DNA of 64,000 nucleotides from CAVPXC01 sp963709505. Its GTDB lineage: Bacteria > Chloroflexota > Anaerolineae > JAAEKA01. The position numbers were made by a program, and so were the translations under genes. The notes beneath the pieces were generated by a model. It was not told where the DNA came from. It ran no database searches and saw nothing but the letters and a program-made list of their open reading frames with translations. The stretch lies in the NCBI GenBank assembly GCA_963709505.1, contig CAVPXC010000015.1, positions 62,001 through 126,000 on the forward strand, in the 5' to 3' direction. This document shows, in pieces, positions 1-8,068 of this stretch; the stretch's first letter is position 1, and every line of letters begins with the position of its first letter.

Positions 1-686
1 GACCCGCGTTTCTTCTTGTCGCGCAAGGAAGCGAGTTCCGACCGGCGCTTGTTGCCATACTGCTTGCAAGCCCTGAGCGCCCGACAGGAGAGCACCAGGG
101 CTTGTTCGGTATCCGCTACGACGGCCGGATGGATCTCGCCCATATCGACCGCCAACACCCGGTCGCCAGGGGCGGATGGCGGCACAAGGCCATCTTCAAG
201 TACCATGTGCCAGGTGTACTTGTAGGACTTCCTGTCGAAGACGAGTCGGACTTCCAAGACCCGGCAAGACTCCCAAGCTGGCGGAACAGACACCGTGATC
301 GGAACCAGGCCCCGAGCTCGAGCCAGCAGCAGGGTACTGCCGTTCTTGCGGATGCCTGTGTTCTTCCAGATCGTGCTACGGAAGCCGCGGATGCGCTTGG
401 GATATCGGGCATCCGTGTTCCCGCTCCGCTTCATCGTCTTCGCTGTCTTGCAGGATCGGTAGAAAGCTTGCTGGGCAGCGTCCCGGCTGTGGGCGTGCAG
501 GATGGTTCCGCCCGACTGGTAGTCTTCCCAGCGGTAGGCCGACTTCTCAGAGAGCCAGACGCCCTTCTTACGGAAGGTGCGCCAATGGTTGGCGAGCACC
601 GCACCGTAGTGTCTGGCGCTCTCCCTATTCAGTTCATCGGCCAGAGCCTTACGGCCCCGGTAGGGAAGTGTCTGCGTCGTGATCAT
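1..686 (-). CDS. tnpB: TnpB of an IS200/IS605 element (partial, C-terminus beyond window)
   Basis: RNA-guided nuclease-type TnpB of an IS605-class element, reading leftwards off the window edge, so only about 228 N-terminal residues are visible. The start is the ATG at 684-686, whose first bases overlap the TGA of tnpA (ATGA), the usual translational coupling in these elements. Reading the minus strand gives an uninterrupted frame with the RuvC-I segment 'RVLAVDMGEIHPAVVAD', which carries the first catalytic Asp (D in VDMGE). A basic stretch of the type that follows it ends at the edge ('KRRSELASLRDKKKRG'). The RuvC-II Glu, the zinc ribbon, the right end and any omega RNA would lie outside. 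The visible part looks intact. Confidence 0.9.
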   Translation of the reverse strand, partial: MITTQTLPYRGRKALADELNRESARHYGAVLANHWRTFRKKGVWLSEKSAYRWEDYQSGGTILHAHSRDAAQQAFYRSCKTAKTMKRSGNTDARYPKRIRGFRSTIWKNTGIRKNGSTLLLARARGLVPITVSVPPAWESCRVLEVRLVFDRKSYKYTWHMVLEDGLVPPSAPGDRVLAVDMGEIHPAVVADTEQALVLSCRALRACKQYGNKRRSELASLRDKKKRG

Positions 687-1081
687 AGTTTTGACTGGGC
701 GGCGATGTACTTCTGGATGGTCTCGCTACTGACGTTACCCGCCGTGCTGGCAAAGTATGAACGAGTCCAGAGCGAAGGCAAACGTTGCAGATGCTTGTGC
801 TTCTTGCGAAGTTCTCTTGATGTTGCGCCCTTGCATTCTTGCACAATATCTGCCGCTGCATCGATGGGCCAAGCTCGCAGAAACAAGTGGACGTGGTCTG
901 GCTGGATGGCTAACTCAAGGATTGTCCAACCCTTTTCTTCGCACTTAGCCTCGATAAGAGATCGGAGATCCTTAGCTACTTCTCCAACTAATACTGGCTT
1001 GCGCCGTTTCGGGCACCAGATGAGATGGTATACGATCAGGTGTATTCGGTGCTCGTCTCTTTGGTATTCCACGTGTTGCAT
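683..1081 (-). CDS. tnpA: IS200/IS605-family TnpA, Y1 HUH transposase
   Basis: Single-strand DNA transposase of the Y1 class, 132 aa, which cuts and joins hairpin-marked element ends. The HUH metal motif is in 'QPDHVHLF' and the catalytic Tyr is in 'ETIQKYIAAQ' near the C-terminus. The family signature 'SYFASTAGNVSSETI' is present. The ATG at 1079-1081 ('MQHVEYQRDEH') fits the usual N-terminus; an in-frame TTG at 1106-1108 would add nine residues. It overlaps tnpB by four bases. Both reading frames look functional, so the element may be recently active. Confidence 0.92.
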   Translation of the reverse strand: MQHVEYQRDEHRIHLIVYHLIWCPKRRKPVLVGEVAKDLRSLIEAKCEEKGWTILELAIQPDHVHLFLRAWPIDAAADIVQECKGATSRELRKKHKHLQRLPSLWTRSYFASTAGNVSSETIQKYIAAQSKL

Positions 1082-1131
1082 TATACAACTATTTCTACTG
1101 GCGTCCAAATCTGAGACTCTGGCTACCCTGG

Positions 1132-1155
1132 CCCGTGCCGGGCTGCGGGCACGGG
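1132..1155. repeat. Perfect hairpin, candidate left-end structure of the IS200/IS605 element
   Basis: An 8-bp perfect stem (cccgtgcc / ggcacggg) with an 8-nt loop lies about 50 bases upstream of tnpA, the position expected for the subterminal hairpin recognised by TnpA. The exact cleavage site cannot be fixed because the right end is outside the window. Confidence 0.45.
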
Positions 1156-1217
1156 AAGCCGGGGAAAAGCCCGCCTACCCAGCCAGGGAGCTGGGCGTAC
1201 TGGTCCGCCAGGGCTGA

Positions 1218-1478
1218 AGCCCTGCGGCTTGCGGCGGGCTGATCTCGGTCAAGGCCGGCGCCGGTCACCTGCACATTACGGTGGACGGCGAGTGCACACC
1301 GGCAGGCCAGGCAGTCACCAAGGACGATACCCACCTGCACTACGGCAAGGGCCAAGTGGAAGCCACGCTGGATCTGGCTGCCGGGCCGCACACGCTGTGC
1401 CTGCAGGCCGCCGATAGTGCGCACGTGGCGCTGCCCGGCGCGGGCATGACGCAAGAGATCAGTATCAGGGTGCAGTAG
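1218..1478 (+). pseudogene. DUF4399-like protein, C-terminal remnant
   Basis: An open frame after the stop at 1215 encodes the C-terminal ~85 residues of a DUF4399-type secreted or periplasmic domain. The family-like pattern is 'GAGHLHITVDG', then 'PAGQAV', 'DDTHLHYGKGQ' and 'LAAGPHTLCLQAADS'. There is no credible start codon, signal peptide or N-terminal half. The IS200/IS605 left end begins immediately upstream, so insertion of the element, or a deletion beside it, is the likely cause of truncation. Function is unknown; the His-rich core is typical of the family. Confidence 0.6.
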
Positions 1479-1496
1479 AAAAACGCTGCAAACCGT

Positions 1497-1573
1497 GGAC
1501 TCTCGAACGAGTTCGGGCATTCCCGGCCAGTCGCGGACTCCGCGGACTCCCGAACTTGTTCGGGCATTCCCGG
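1497..1573. repeat. Two direct copies of a 30-base element, each with a 12-base palindrome
   Basis: Copies at 1497-1526 and 1544-1573 differ at three positions. Each contains CGAAC-N2-GTTCG followed by 'ggcattcccgg'. They fill the space between the DUF4399 remnant and the DinB-like gene, ending 18 bases before its ATG. They could be operators or a short interspersed palindromic repeat. The spacing differs from the Gram-positive LexA box (N4). Confidence 0.6.
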
Positions 1574-1591
1574 AATCATAGACACACCATC

Positions 1592-2479
1592 ATGTCACAC
1601 CCATACCAAAACCCCGAGACCCTAATCCACCTCGTAGCCCTGGCTAACAGGCTCGAACGAGAAGGACAGTACAACGTCGCCAAGCTGGCGCGAGCGGCTA
1701 TGGATGCCGTAGTCCGTCAGTCAGCCTACGCTATCGAGCTAACGGCTGACAAATCTGTCCTGGCTCAGGAGACCGAAGATGCGGCCACCGCTCTCTCCGC
1801 CATGGGCGTCGGCGCAGACTTGGTAACCGCCCTCCGCCGCGGCGCGGCTGGTCTCCGAAAGGGGCGCTTCACCATGATCGATGAGACGCCCGACGCCTCC
1901 GTCTGCCGCACCTGCGGCTTCGTCGCAATGGGCGATCCGACGCCGCACTGCCCCATGTGCGGCGCCTGGCCGGAGACCTTCCAACGCTTCTTGCCGGTCT
2001 ACTGGCTGAACGACTTAGAGCCGCTGGCGGCCATCGAGCGGCTGCGCCAGACTTCCCAGCAGGTATCCGCGCTTATCGGTGACGTGCCCGAATTTACGTT
2101 GGGCGCCGAGCCGGCGCCAGGCGAGTGGTCGGTGCGCAACGCGGTGACCCACCTGCGCGACGCCCAGGGCGTCTTGGCCGGACGGCTCGAGCTGATGCTG
2201 GCGCAGTCCAACCCGTCGCTGACCGCGTTGGCCGTCTTCGACTGGGCTCAAAACGAACCTAACCAGCCGCCAAGTACCCGCGAGATCTTTGCCGAGTACA
2301 CGATGGAACGCGAGAAGCTGCTGGCCCGATTAGAGACACTCCCCTTGATCGACTGGTGGCGCACGGGCAAACACGAAGAATTCGGTGCAGTGACGATCCG
2401 CCAGCAGGTCAGCTATTTTGCGGCGCACGAGTTGACGCATCTGGCGCAGATCGAGCAGCTCGTGATCGCCGGTGGGTAG
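1592..2479 (+). CDS. DinB-like domain protein with an internal zinc-ribbon
   Basis: About 295 aa. Residues 1-90 are helical. Residues 105-123 form a four-Cys rubredoxin-like knuckle, 'CRTCGF' then 'CPMCG'. From about residue 140 there is a DinB/DUF664-type four-helix domain ('PAPGEWSVRNAVTHLRDAQ', later 'AAHELTHLAQIEQL'), whose His residues bind metal in the family. DinB_2 proteins include metal-dependent thiol transferases and many of unknown role, so the substrate cannot be named. The ATG at 1592 was chosen because the longer frame (from 1556) reads through the palindromic repeat. The zinc-ribbon plus DinB arrangement resembles Chloroflexota and actinobacterial proteins. Confidence 0.75.
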   Translation: MSHPYQNPETLIHLVALANRLEREGQYNVAKLARAAMDAVVRQSAYAIELTADKSVLAQETEDAATALSAMGVGADLVTALRRGAAGLRKGRFTMIDETPDASVCRTCGFVAMGDPTPHCPMCGAWPETFQRFLPVYWLNDLEPLAAIERLRQTSQQVSALIGDVPEFTLGAEPAPGEWSVRNAVTHLRDAQGVLAGRLELMLAQSNPSLTALAVFDWAQNEPNQPPSTREIFAEYTMEREKLLARLETLPLIDWWRTGKHEEFGAVTIRQQVSYFAAHELTHLAQIEQLVIAGG

Positions 2480-2513
2480 TTCCGCTTTCTGTGACACTCG
2501 GAGGAATCGAACC

Positions 2514-3925
2514 ATGGAACAAGACCTGATCGACATCTCAACAGCTCCCAGTCACCGATCACGAGCAGCACGGTACGGGATCCACCTACCCGCGGTTGAC
2601 CTCAACCGGATCGGCGCCGGGCTTGTGACCGGCGCCGCAGCCGGCGCGCTGATAGGGGGCATTGGCGCCCGCCTGGCCATGCGCGTGGTAGCCCTGCTCG
2701 GCGAGGACGCGCCCAGCTTTAGCATTGGCGGCACGCTTGGCATTCTGCTGATGGGCGCTGTTCTAGGAGCCATTGGCGGCCTGGGGTTTGCCCTGGTGCG
2801 ATGGTTACTTCGTCTGCAAATGAGCGGGAGGACCTCGGCTCGACGAAACATTCTGGCTGGTGCAGGCTATGGAGCGGTTCTCTCGGTGCTGATCGTGCTG
2901 CCCTTTTTCTTGGCCCCGACAGGGGAGTTGAGTCTGGCGCCGCCGCTTGTAGGTGCAGCGCTATTCGGCTGGATTCCGGTGGCTTACGGTCTGGCGCTGG
3001 GTATCACGACGCCATGGCTGGAGCACAGGATGGCTGTGGCGGATCATAGAGTCGGCCTGGGCTGGTTGCTCGCGTTTGGCATGGCTCTTATGCTGGCGCT
3101 GGCCGGGACGGCGCCCCTTTTGGGTGAGTTGGTGTCCTTTCCTAAAGCCGCAACCGAGCTGCACTATGCCTTGGGCTTGGGCTTTCAAGCCGCCCACATC
3201 CTCCACCGCTGGATCGTACTTGGGGTCATTCTGGTCTATTGCGGCCTGACGAGCCTGGTCTTCTGGCGCGGTTCCCAAAACGGCACGGCCCGACTGGCAG
3301 CGGTGACTTTGCTGCTCTTCGCTGCAGGCTTTTCGGCCGCCAGCCGGCCATGGCAGGCGGCATGCAGGCGCTTCCGCTCATGGGTCTGCTGCCCGGGTTG
3401 TTGCAGGCCGCCGGGCTAAGCCTAATGCTGGTGCTGCTAATCATCTTGCCGGACGGACGCTTTGCGCAGCGTTGGACGCGGCCCATGATCGTCGCCTGGT
3501 GTGTATGGTCACTGCTGTGGTTCGTTAACCCATTGCCTGGTACGCCGTTGGACGTTAGCAGATGGCCGGAGCCATTGCTGGTTTTAGTGCTGGCGACGGG
3601 ACTTGGCTACGGGCTCCTGGCCGTAGCCAAGAGGATGAGGCAGAGTCCGCCGGAGCAGCGCCGGCAAATCCGCCCGTTGTTCGTGGGCTTTGCCACAGCA
3701 TTGTCGATCTTTGGGCTGTTATGGCTGTCGTCGTTGGCAATGCCGGACCTCAAGCTGCGCGGCCTTTCGTTCCCGTCAACGCTGCTGGCCTTTGGCCCCT
3801 ATCTTGTGCCTTGGCTTCTCCTGCCTCTCTCGCTGGTGTTGGCAATCAGACGCGGCCTATGGAACTCCCCGTTGACCGATCTCGCCCAAACCTCGCAGCG
3901 TGCCGCTGCTGACCAACAATCATGA
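2514..3925 (+). CDS. Polytopic membrane protein of the sensor-kinase N-terminal type, frameshifted
   Basis: The ATG at 2514 follows a good ribosome site (ggagg). Two frames join near 3345 to give a ~470-aa protein with roughly ten hydrophobic segments and no kinase domain. The first part runs from 'AGAAAGALIGGIGARLAMR' to 'VTLLLFAAGFSAA'. The second continues from 'MAGGMQALPLMGLLPGLLQ' through 'LIILPDGRFAQRW'. The 'FPDGR/LPDGR' segment followed by further helices also occurs in the membrane part of the kinase encoded just downstream ('LLFPDGKPPPWP'), so this may be a membrane sensor partner of that kinase. The shift is a single-base change and may be a sequencing error. Confidence 0.6.
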
Positions 3926-3997
3926 TCCGTTGGATACGGCGTCGCAATCTCGCAAAAAAGGCGTTCAACCCATTTATGGAGCACGTACGCACTCTTG

Positions 3998-6247
3998 ATG
4001 GCTAGCCAATCCGTCACCGAAGAACCCCAACGGGCTACGACCAACCCACTTGCGCCAGAGATCGGTTCACAAAGAACACCCGCGCCCTTCGGGCTGTTCG
4101 CACTTGTGTTTTGGGTCTACACGGCCGTGGCGATTTTGTGGCTGGTGATCGGGCTGTTGCCGAGTTTGCTTGCGACCGCTGACGTGACGTTTCGTCAGGT
4201 TATTGACGCGTCGCCAGATGCGCCTTGGCTGCGGCACTTGTGGATGGGCCTGTATGCAGCATCTATTGGCGCCGAGCCGCTGCCGGCGGTCTTCATTCAA
4301 TACGCGTTCAGTCTGCTCAATATTCTTTTGGCAATCGTCCTCTATCGCTCTCGGCCTAAGGACTGGGTGGCGCGCCTGCTTGCTTTGGGCATGGTAGGCA
4401 CAGCGGCCATTTTCAACTACCAGGCCCACAGTACCCTAGAGCTGATGGGGCCGTTCGTCAACACCGTACACGAGTTCCTGCACGTGTTTTCCGGGAGCGC
4501 CTATCTGATTGCGCTGCTGCTCTTTCCCGATGGCAAGCCGCCGCCCTGGCCCGGCAGACGCTGGCGTCCTCCTACGGTTACCGGTAAGATTTTCGGACCT
4601 CTCGCGATCTTGGGATTAGTGGTTTTTGGCTACATTTTAACCATTGCGCTGCACGGCGAGCCGGCGAGCTTCGTGGCATTCTACGGCGTGGTCATCCCAG
4701 TGGTCGGTATTGCCGCGCAGGCCTTTCGTTACCGGTCGAGCGCGGGTTCAGAACGACAGTTATCCAAAACACTCATGCTGGCTTTGACCCTGAGCCTGGC
4801 AGCAGCGCTGGCGCTGGGCATGGCCGCCTGGTTGGTGTCATCAGGTCCGCTCGACCTATCCTGGCAGACCAAAGAGGCCCTCGAACGGCTGACCTTTGTC
4901 GTCTTTCCCTTGCTGTTCGCCATGCTGCCCCTCTCATTGACGGCCATTGTGCTGCGCTATCGGCTGTGGGAAATCGATTTCATCATCAACCGCAGCCTGG
5001 TCTACGGCGGCCTGACAGCGCTGGTCATGCTGCTCTACGCGTTTGGAGTAGGTGCGTTGGGTCTCTTCCTCGGCTCCCAGTATGGCGTTGCGGTGGCCGT
5101 GGCGACCACTATCTTGGTCGCAGTCCTGTTTCAGCCCCTGCGAGCCCGGTTGCAGCGAGCCGTCAACCGGCTCATGTACGGCGAGCGAGATGACCCGGTG
5201 GCGGTGCTGACGCGGCTTGGGCAGCGCCTGGAGGCGACCATGGCCCCGGATGCCGTGCTGCCGACGGTTGCCGAGACCGTAGCGCAGGCGCTGCGCTTGC
5301 CATATGTGGGCATTGCTGTAAAAGACGGCGATGAATTCAAGGTACTGGCCGAATATCCTGTCCAGACAATGTCATGGCCTGACAACACGAGGGCCCGCCC
5401 GGACTCCTCACCATCCACGCCCACGGTCTCATTTCCGCTCACAAGCCAGGGCCTGATTGTAGGCAGGTTACTCGTTGCACCGCGCGCGCCTGGCCAATCC
5501 TTCACCATCGCCGACCGCCGTTTGCTGGCCAGTATCGCTCAACGAGCCGGAGCGGCGGTGGAAATGGTGCAATTGGCTGCAGATCTGCAACGCTCTCGCG
5601 AGCGGTTGGTGGTCGCTCGCGAGGAAGAGCGCCGCCGCTTGCGCCGCGACCTGCACGATGGCCTCGGTCCGCAGCTGGCAACGCTCACGTTGAAATTGGA
5701 TACCGCATACAACCTTATGTCTAGCGATTTAAATCGTGCCAGCCAATTGCTGATGGAGATCAAGGCACAAACCCAAGCCGCGATCAGCGATATTCGCCGG
5801 TTGGCCTACGATCTACGGCCGCCCGTTCTGGACCAACTTGGCCTTGTCGGCGCGTTGCAAGAGCACGCCGCACGCTCAGCCGGCAACGACCTGGACGTGC
5901 AGGTACGCGTACCTGCTGACTTGCAGCCATTACCCGCGGCCGTAGAAGTCGCCGCCTACCGCATTGCCACCGAGGCGTTGACCAACGTCATCCGCCATGC
6001 CCAAGCGCACCACTGCACGATCTGGCTGTGCCTGGCCGATGCCCTCTATCTGGCCGTGGACGACGACGGCGCCGGCTTACCGGATGGTTATCGGCCAGGC
6101 GTGGGGATGGCGTCGATGTGCGAGCGCGCGGAAGAGCTCGGCGGTGGGTGCCGCATCGAACGCCGGGCGGAGGGTGGAGCGCGCCTGATTGCCAGGTTGC
6201 CGGTGAGCGACCTGGGCGCTTCCGATGTACCAATCCCTATGCTATAA
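3998..6247 (+). CDS. Membrane sensor histidine kinase (GAF, HisKA_3, HATPase_c)
   Basis: Intact, about 749 aa. The N-terminal ~370 residues hold about eight to ten transmembrane helices. A GAF-type domain follows at about 390-530 ('RLGQRLEATMAPDAVL' to 'RLLASIAQRAGAAVEM'). Then comes a HisKA_3 dimerisation helix with the phosphoacceptor His in 'RRDLHDGLGPQLATLTLKL'. The HATPase_c domain carries N-box 'EALTNVIRHAQAH', 'DDDGAGLP' and 'GVGMASMCERAEELGG'. This is the DesK/NarX class, which phosphorylates NarL-type regulators. Its likely partner is the regulator at 7068, separated from it by one nucleotidyltransferase gene. The ATG at 3998 is preferred over a TTG one codon earlier. Confidence 0.9.
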   Translation: MASQSVTEEPQRATTNPLAPEIGSQRTPAPFGLFALVFWVYTAVAILWLVIGLLPSLLATADVTFRQVIDASPDAPWLRHLWMGLYAASIGAEPLPAVFIQYAFSLLNILLAIVLYRSRPKDWVARLLALGMVGTAAIFNYQAHSTLELMGPFVNTVHEFLHVFSGSAYLIALLLFPDGKPPPWPGRRWRPPTVTGKIFGPLAILGLVVFGYILTIALHGEPASFVAFYGVVIPVVGIAAQAFRYRSSAGSERQLSKTLMLALTLSLAAALALGMAAWLVSSGPLDLSWQTKEALERLTFVVFPLLFAMLPLSLTAIVLRYRLWEIDFIINRSLVYGGLTALVMLLYAFGVGALGLFLGSQYGVAVAVATTILVAVLFQPLRARLQRAVNRLMYGERDDPVAVLTRLGQRLEATMAPDAVLPTVAETVAQALRLPYVGIAVKDGDEFKVLAEYPVQTMSWPDNTRARPDSSPSTPTVSFPLTSQGLIVGRLLVAPRAPGQSFTIADRRLLASIAQRAGAAVEMVQLAADLQRSRERLVVAREEERRRLRRDLHDGLGPQLATLTLKLDTAYNLMSSDLNRASQLLMEIKAQTQAAISDIRRLAYDLRPPVLDQLGLVGALQEHAARSAGNDLDVQVRVPADLQPLPAAVEVAAYRIATEALTNVIRHAQAHHCTIWLCLADALYLAVDDDGAGLPDGYRPGVGMASMCERAEELGGGCRIERRAEGGARLIARLPVSDLGASDVPIPML

Positions 6248-6248
6248 T
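6220..6248 (+). promoter_or_regulatory. Sigma-70-like promoter giving a leaderless start
   Basis: TTCCGA at 6220-6225, a 17-base spacer, and a consensus TATAAT at 6243-6248. The transcription start would fall about seven bases later, at or next to the ATG at 6255, leaving no room for a ribosome-binding site. The promoter overlaps the stop region of the kinase gene. Confidence 0.55.
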
Positions 6249-6254
6249 CTACCC

Positions 6255-7047
6255 ATGATGGACCTTAGCCAAGCCCGGCAGGATTGGACTGAGATCGATG
6301 CACTGGAAACCCAGCTTCTGCGTCACCTCACGCTGGAACAGGGTATGCAACAGTACCTGGCCTTGCAGCGCGAGTTTGAGCCGCAACTACAAGAGACCGA
6401 GGGGATTTTCCGCCAGCAGCGCATTCACGCGCTTACTCAGCTGCAAGCCAGGCTGGCATCCCTCAATACCCGCAATGGAACCATTATGGAATATCTCATC
6501 CGCTCCGTAGCTGATTTGCAGCGCCGCCTCGAGGAAGCAGGGGTTCCCTCGGCGGTCATCGGCGGATTGGCTGTGAGCGCATGGGGCGAGCCATGGTTGA
6601 CGTGCGATGCCGACCTGAAGGTGTTAGCTCAACGCGAACGAACGAGGCCGTATTCTGGAGTTGGTGGCTGACTTCACCCCCCTGCACGCCGATCCGGACG
6701 AAGCCTTTCGGCGGCATGGCATCGCATTCTTCCAAGACCCTGCCGGCACCCGCGTCAACGTGATGCTGGCCGAGACGTTGTTCGACGAAACGGCGATCGG
6801 CCGGGCAAGCGCAGTCGAACTGCAGCCTGGCCTGGCTGTGCGTCTATGCAGCGCAGAGGATCTCATCGTTTACAAGATAGTGTCTCTGCGCGCCCAAGAC
6901 CGTCTCGACGTGGATGGGATCATCAGGCGTCAGGACAACCGCCTGGACGATGGGTATGTAGAAGATTGGCTTCGCCAATTCGAGCAAGCGCTCGACGACA
7001 GCACGCTGATCGGCGAGTATCGGCGGCTGCGCAAACAATTGACCTGA
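6255..7047 (+). CDS. Nucleotidyltransferase-like protein (AbiEii/DUF6036-like), frameshifted by a 4-base duplication
   Basis: Correcting one shift gives a ~262-aa protein. A helical N-terminal ~85 residues precede a minimal nucleotidyltransferase core. The core has 'VIGGLAVSAWGEPWLTCDAD' (a GG-plus-D pattern with a D-x-D pair), then after the break 'GTRVNVMLAETLFDE' and the C-terminal 'SAEDLIVYKIVSLRAQDR', as in this class. The shift is the tandem duplication aacg-aacg at 6637-6644; removing one copy restores 'QRERGRILELVADF'. Family members include toxin halves of type IV systems and many solitary genes; no partner is adjacent here. It lies between a kinase and its probable regulator. Confidence 0.65.
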
Positions 7048-7067
7048 ACCATCGAGCTATCCCTGTC

Positions 7068-7724
7068 ATGGACCCCTTGCGTATCCTGATCGCCGACGAT
7101 CACACCCTATTTCGCGAAGGCCTGCGCTCTCTGCTGGCCTCGGTGGCTGATACCGAGGTGGTAGGTGAGGCAGCCACAGGCCAGGATGCGATCGACCAAG
7201 CCGCGGCCTTGCAACCCGATGTAATTTTAATGGACATCCAGATGCCGGGCATCACCGGCATTGAGGCGACGCGACGCATCGTGGCGACCAGTCCGCACAT
7301 CGGCGTGATCGTCGTGACCATGTTCGAGGACGACGACTCGGTCTTTGCGGCCATGCGGGCCGGCGCACGGGGCTACGTGCTCAAAGGGGCGGATCAGGAG
7401 GAGATGCTGCGCACGATCCGGGCCGTGGCTCATGGAGAGGCGCTATTTGGTCCGGCGATTGCCCGCCGGCTGATGGGTTACTTTGCTGCCCCGAGACCGA
7501 TTGCCGAGCCACAGCTCTTTCCAGAGTTGACCGACCGCGAGCGGGAAGTATTAGGGCTAATCGCTCAAGGCCACAACAACGAGGAGATCGCCCGCCGGCT
7601 GGTGCTCAGCCAGAAGACCGTGCGTAACCACGTGAGCAACATTTTTAGCAAGCTGCAGGTGGCAGACCGTGCCCAGGCCATCGTCCTGGCGCGTGAGGCG
7701 GGGATGGGGGTCAGCGTGCGTTAA
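7068..7724 (+). CDS. NarL/FixJ-family response regulator
   Basis: 218 aa. The receiver domain has the acidic pair in 'ILIADDH', the phosphoacceptor Asp in 'PDVILMDIQMPG' and the Lys in 'GYVLKGAD'. The C-terminal LuxR-type helix-turn-helix runs 'LTDREREVLGLIAQGHNNEE' to 'SQKTVRNHVSNIFSKL'. The ATG at 7068 begins directly at the receiver domain; longer in-frame extensions lie inside the upstream gene. It very probably receives phosphate from the kinase at 3998-6247. No Shine-Dalgarno sequence is evident. A strong terminator follows three bases after the stop. Confidence 0.92.
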   Translation: MDPLRILIADDHTLFREGLRSLLASVADTEVVGEAATGQDAIDQAAALQPDVILMDIQMPGITGIEATRRIVATSPHIGVIVVTMFEDDDSVFAAMRAGARGYVLKGADQEEMLRTIRAVAHGEALFGPAIARRLMGYFAAPRPIAEPQLFPELTDREREVLGLIAQGHNNEEIARRLVLSQKTVRNHVSNIFSKLQVADRAQAIVLAREAGMGVSVR

Positions 7725-7726
7725 CG

Positions 7727-7761
7727 AAAAAGCCGACCGAGGATTGCTTCGGTCGGCTTTT
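7727..7761. terminator. Intrinsic terminator, probably bidirectional
   Basis: A 13-bp stem (aaaagccgaccga / tcggtcggctttt) with an 8-nt loop and A/T runs on both flanks. It serves the response regulator and also faces the Uma2 remnant on the other strand. A sequence-divergent counterpart lies at 18707-18741 next to another Uma2 gene. Confidence 0.85.
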
Positions 7762-7773
7762 GGGATGGAGCGG

Positions 7774-7868
7774 CTACTGTCCCCTGGCCAGACGCTCACG
7801 CAATGCGGCAACGTACTTCGTATGCTCTGGAGAAGCGAGGCCTTGCTGCAATGCTTGCCACTCCGATG
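7774..7868 (-). pseudogene. C-terminal remnant of a Uma2-family gene
   Basis: Minus-strand reading gives 'LQQGLASPEHTKYVAALRER' and four more residues before TAG at 7774. This matches the C-terminus hidden in the shifted frame of the Uma2 gene at 18774 ('GSPEHAVYVAGLHERLPSQ'). The body of the gene is missing; the secreted amylase gene takes its place. The matching promoter remnant is at 12351-12427. Confidence 0.7.
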
Positions 7869-7905
7869 GACGGAACCGCTGTGCTAACTCCGACCGTCGG
7901 GTTAT

Positions 7906-7934
7906 TTGACAACGGCCCTGTCTCGATTTATGCT
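7906..7934 (+). promoter_or_regulatory. Sigma-70-like promoter of the amylase gene
   Basis: TTGACA at 7906-7911, a 17-base spacer, and TATGCT at 7929-7934. The leader to the ATG at 8069 would be about 128 bases. The 7725-8068 gap otherwise holds the terminator and the Uma2 remnant; the remaining leader shows nothing recognisable apart from the ribosome site. Confidence 0.6.
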
Positions 7935-8068
7935 ATCGATCGTACCGGCCGCGCCTCGTGCAATCCAATCATCCCCATCCGCGTGTTGCACGCCGGTCTG
8001 CCGACACCTGTCTGACCAATCGAATCGGACTGTTTTTCCTGTCAAAGTCGCAGGAAAAGGAGACACCT

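Noticed and set aside
102..1217. A 371-codon plus-strand frame over the transposase region
   Set aside because: The minus strand encodes clear TnpA and TnpB with catalytic motifs; the plus frame has none.
1497..1573. LexA (SOS) boxes
   Set aside because: The half-sites are two bases apart, not four as in CGAAC-N4-GTTCG, and no repair gene is next to them.
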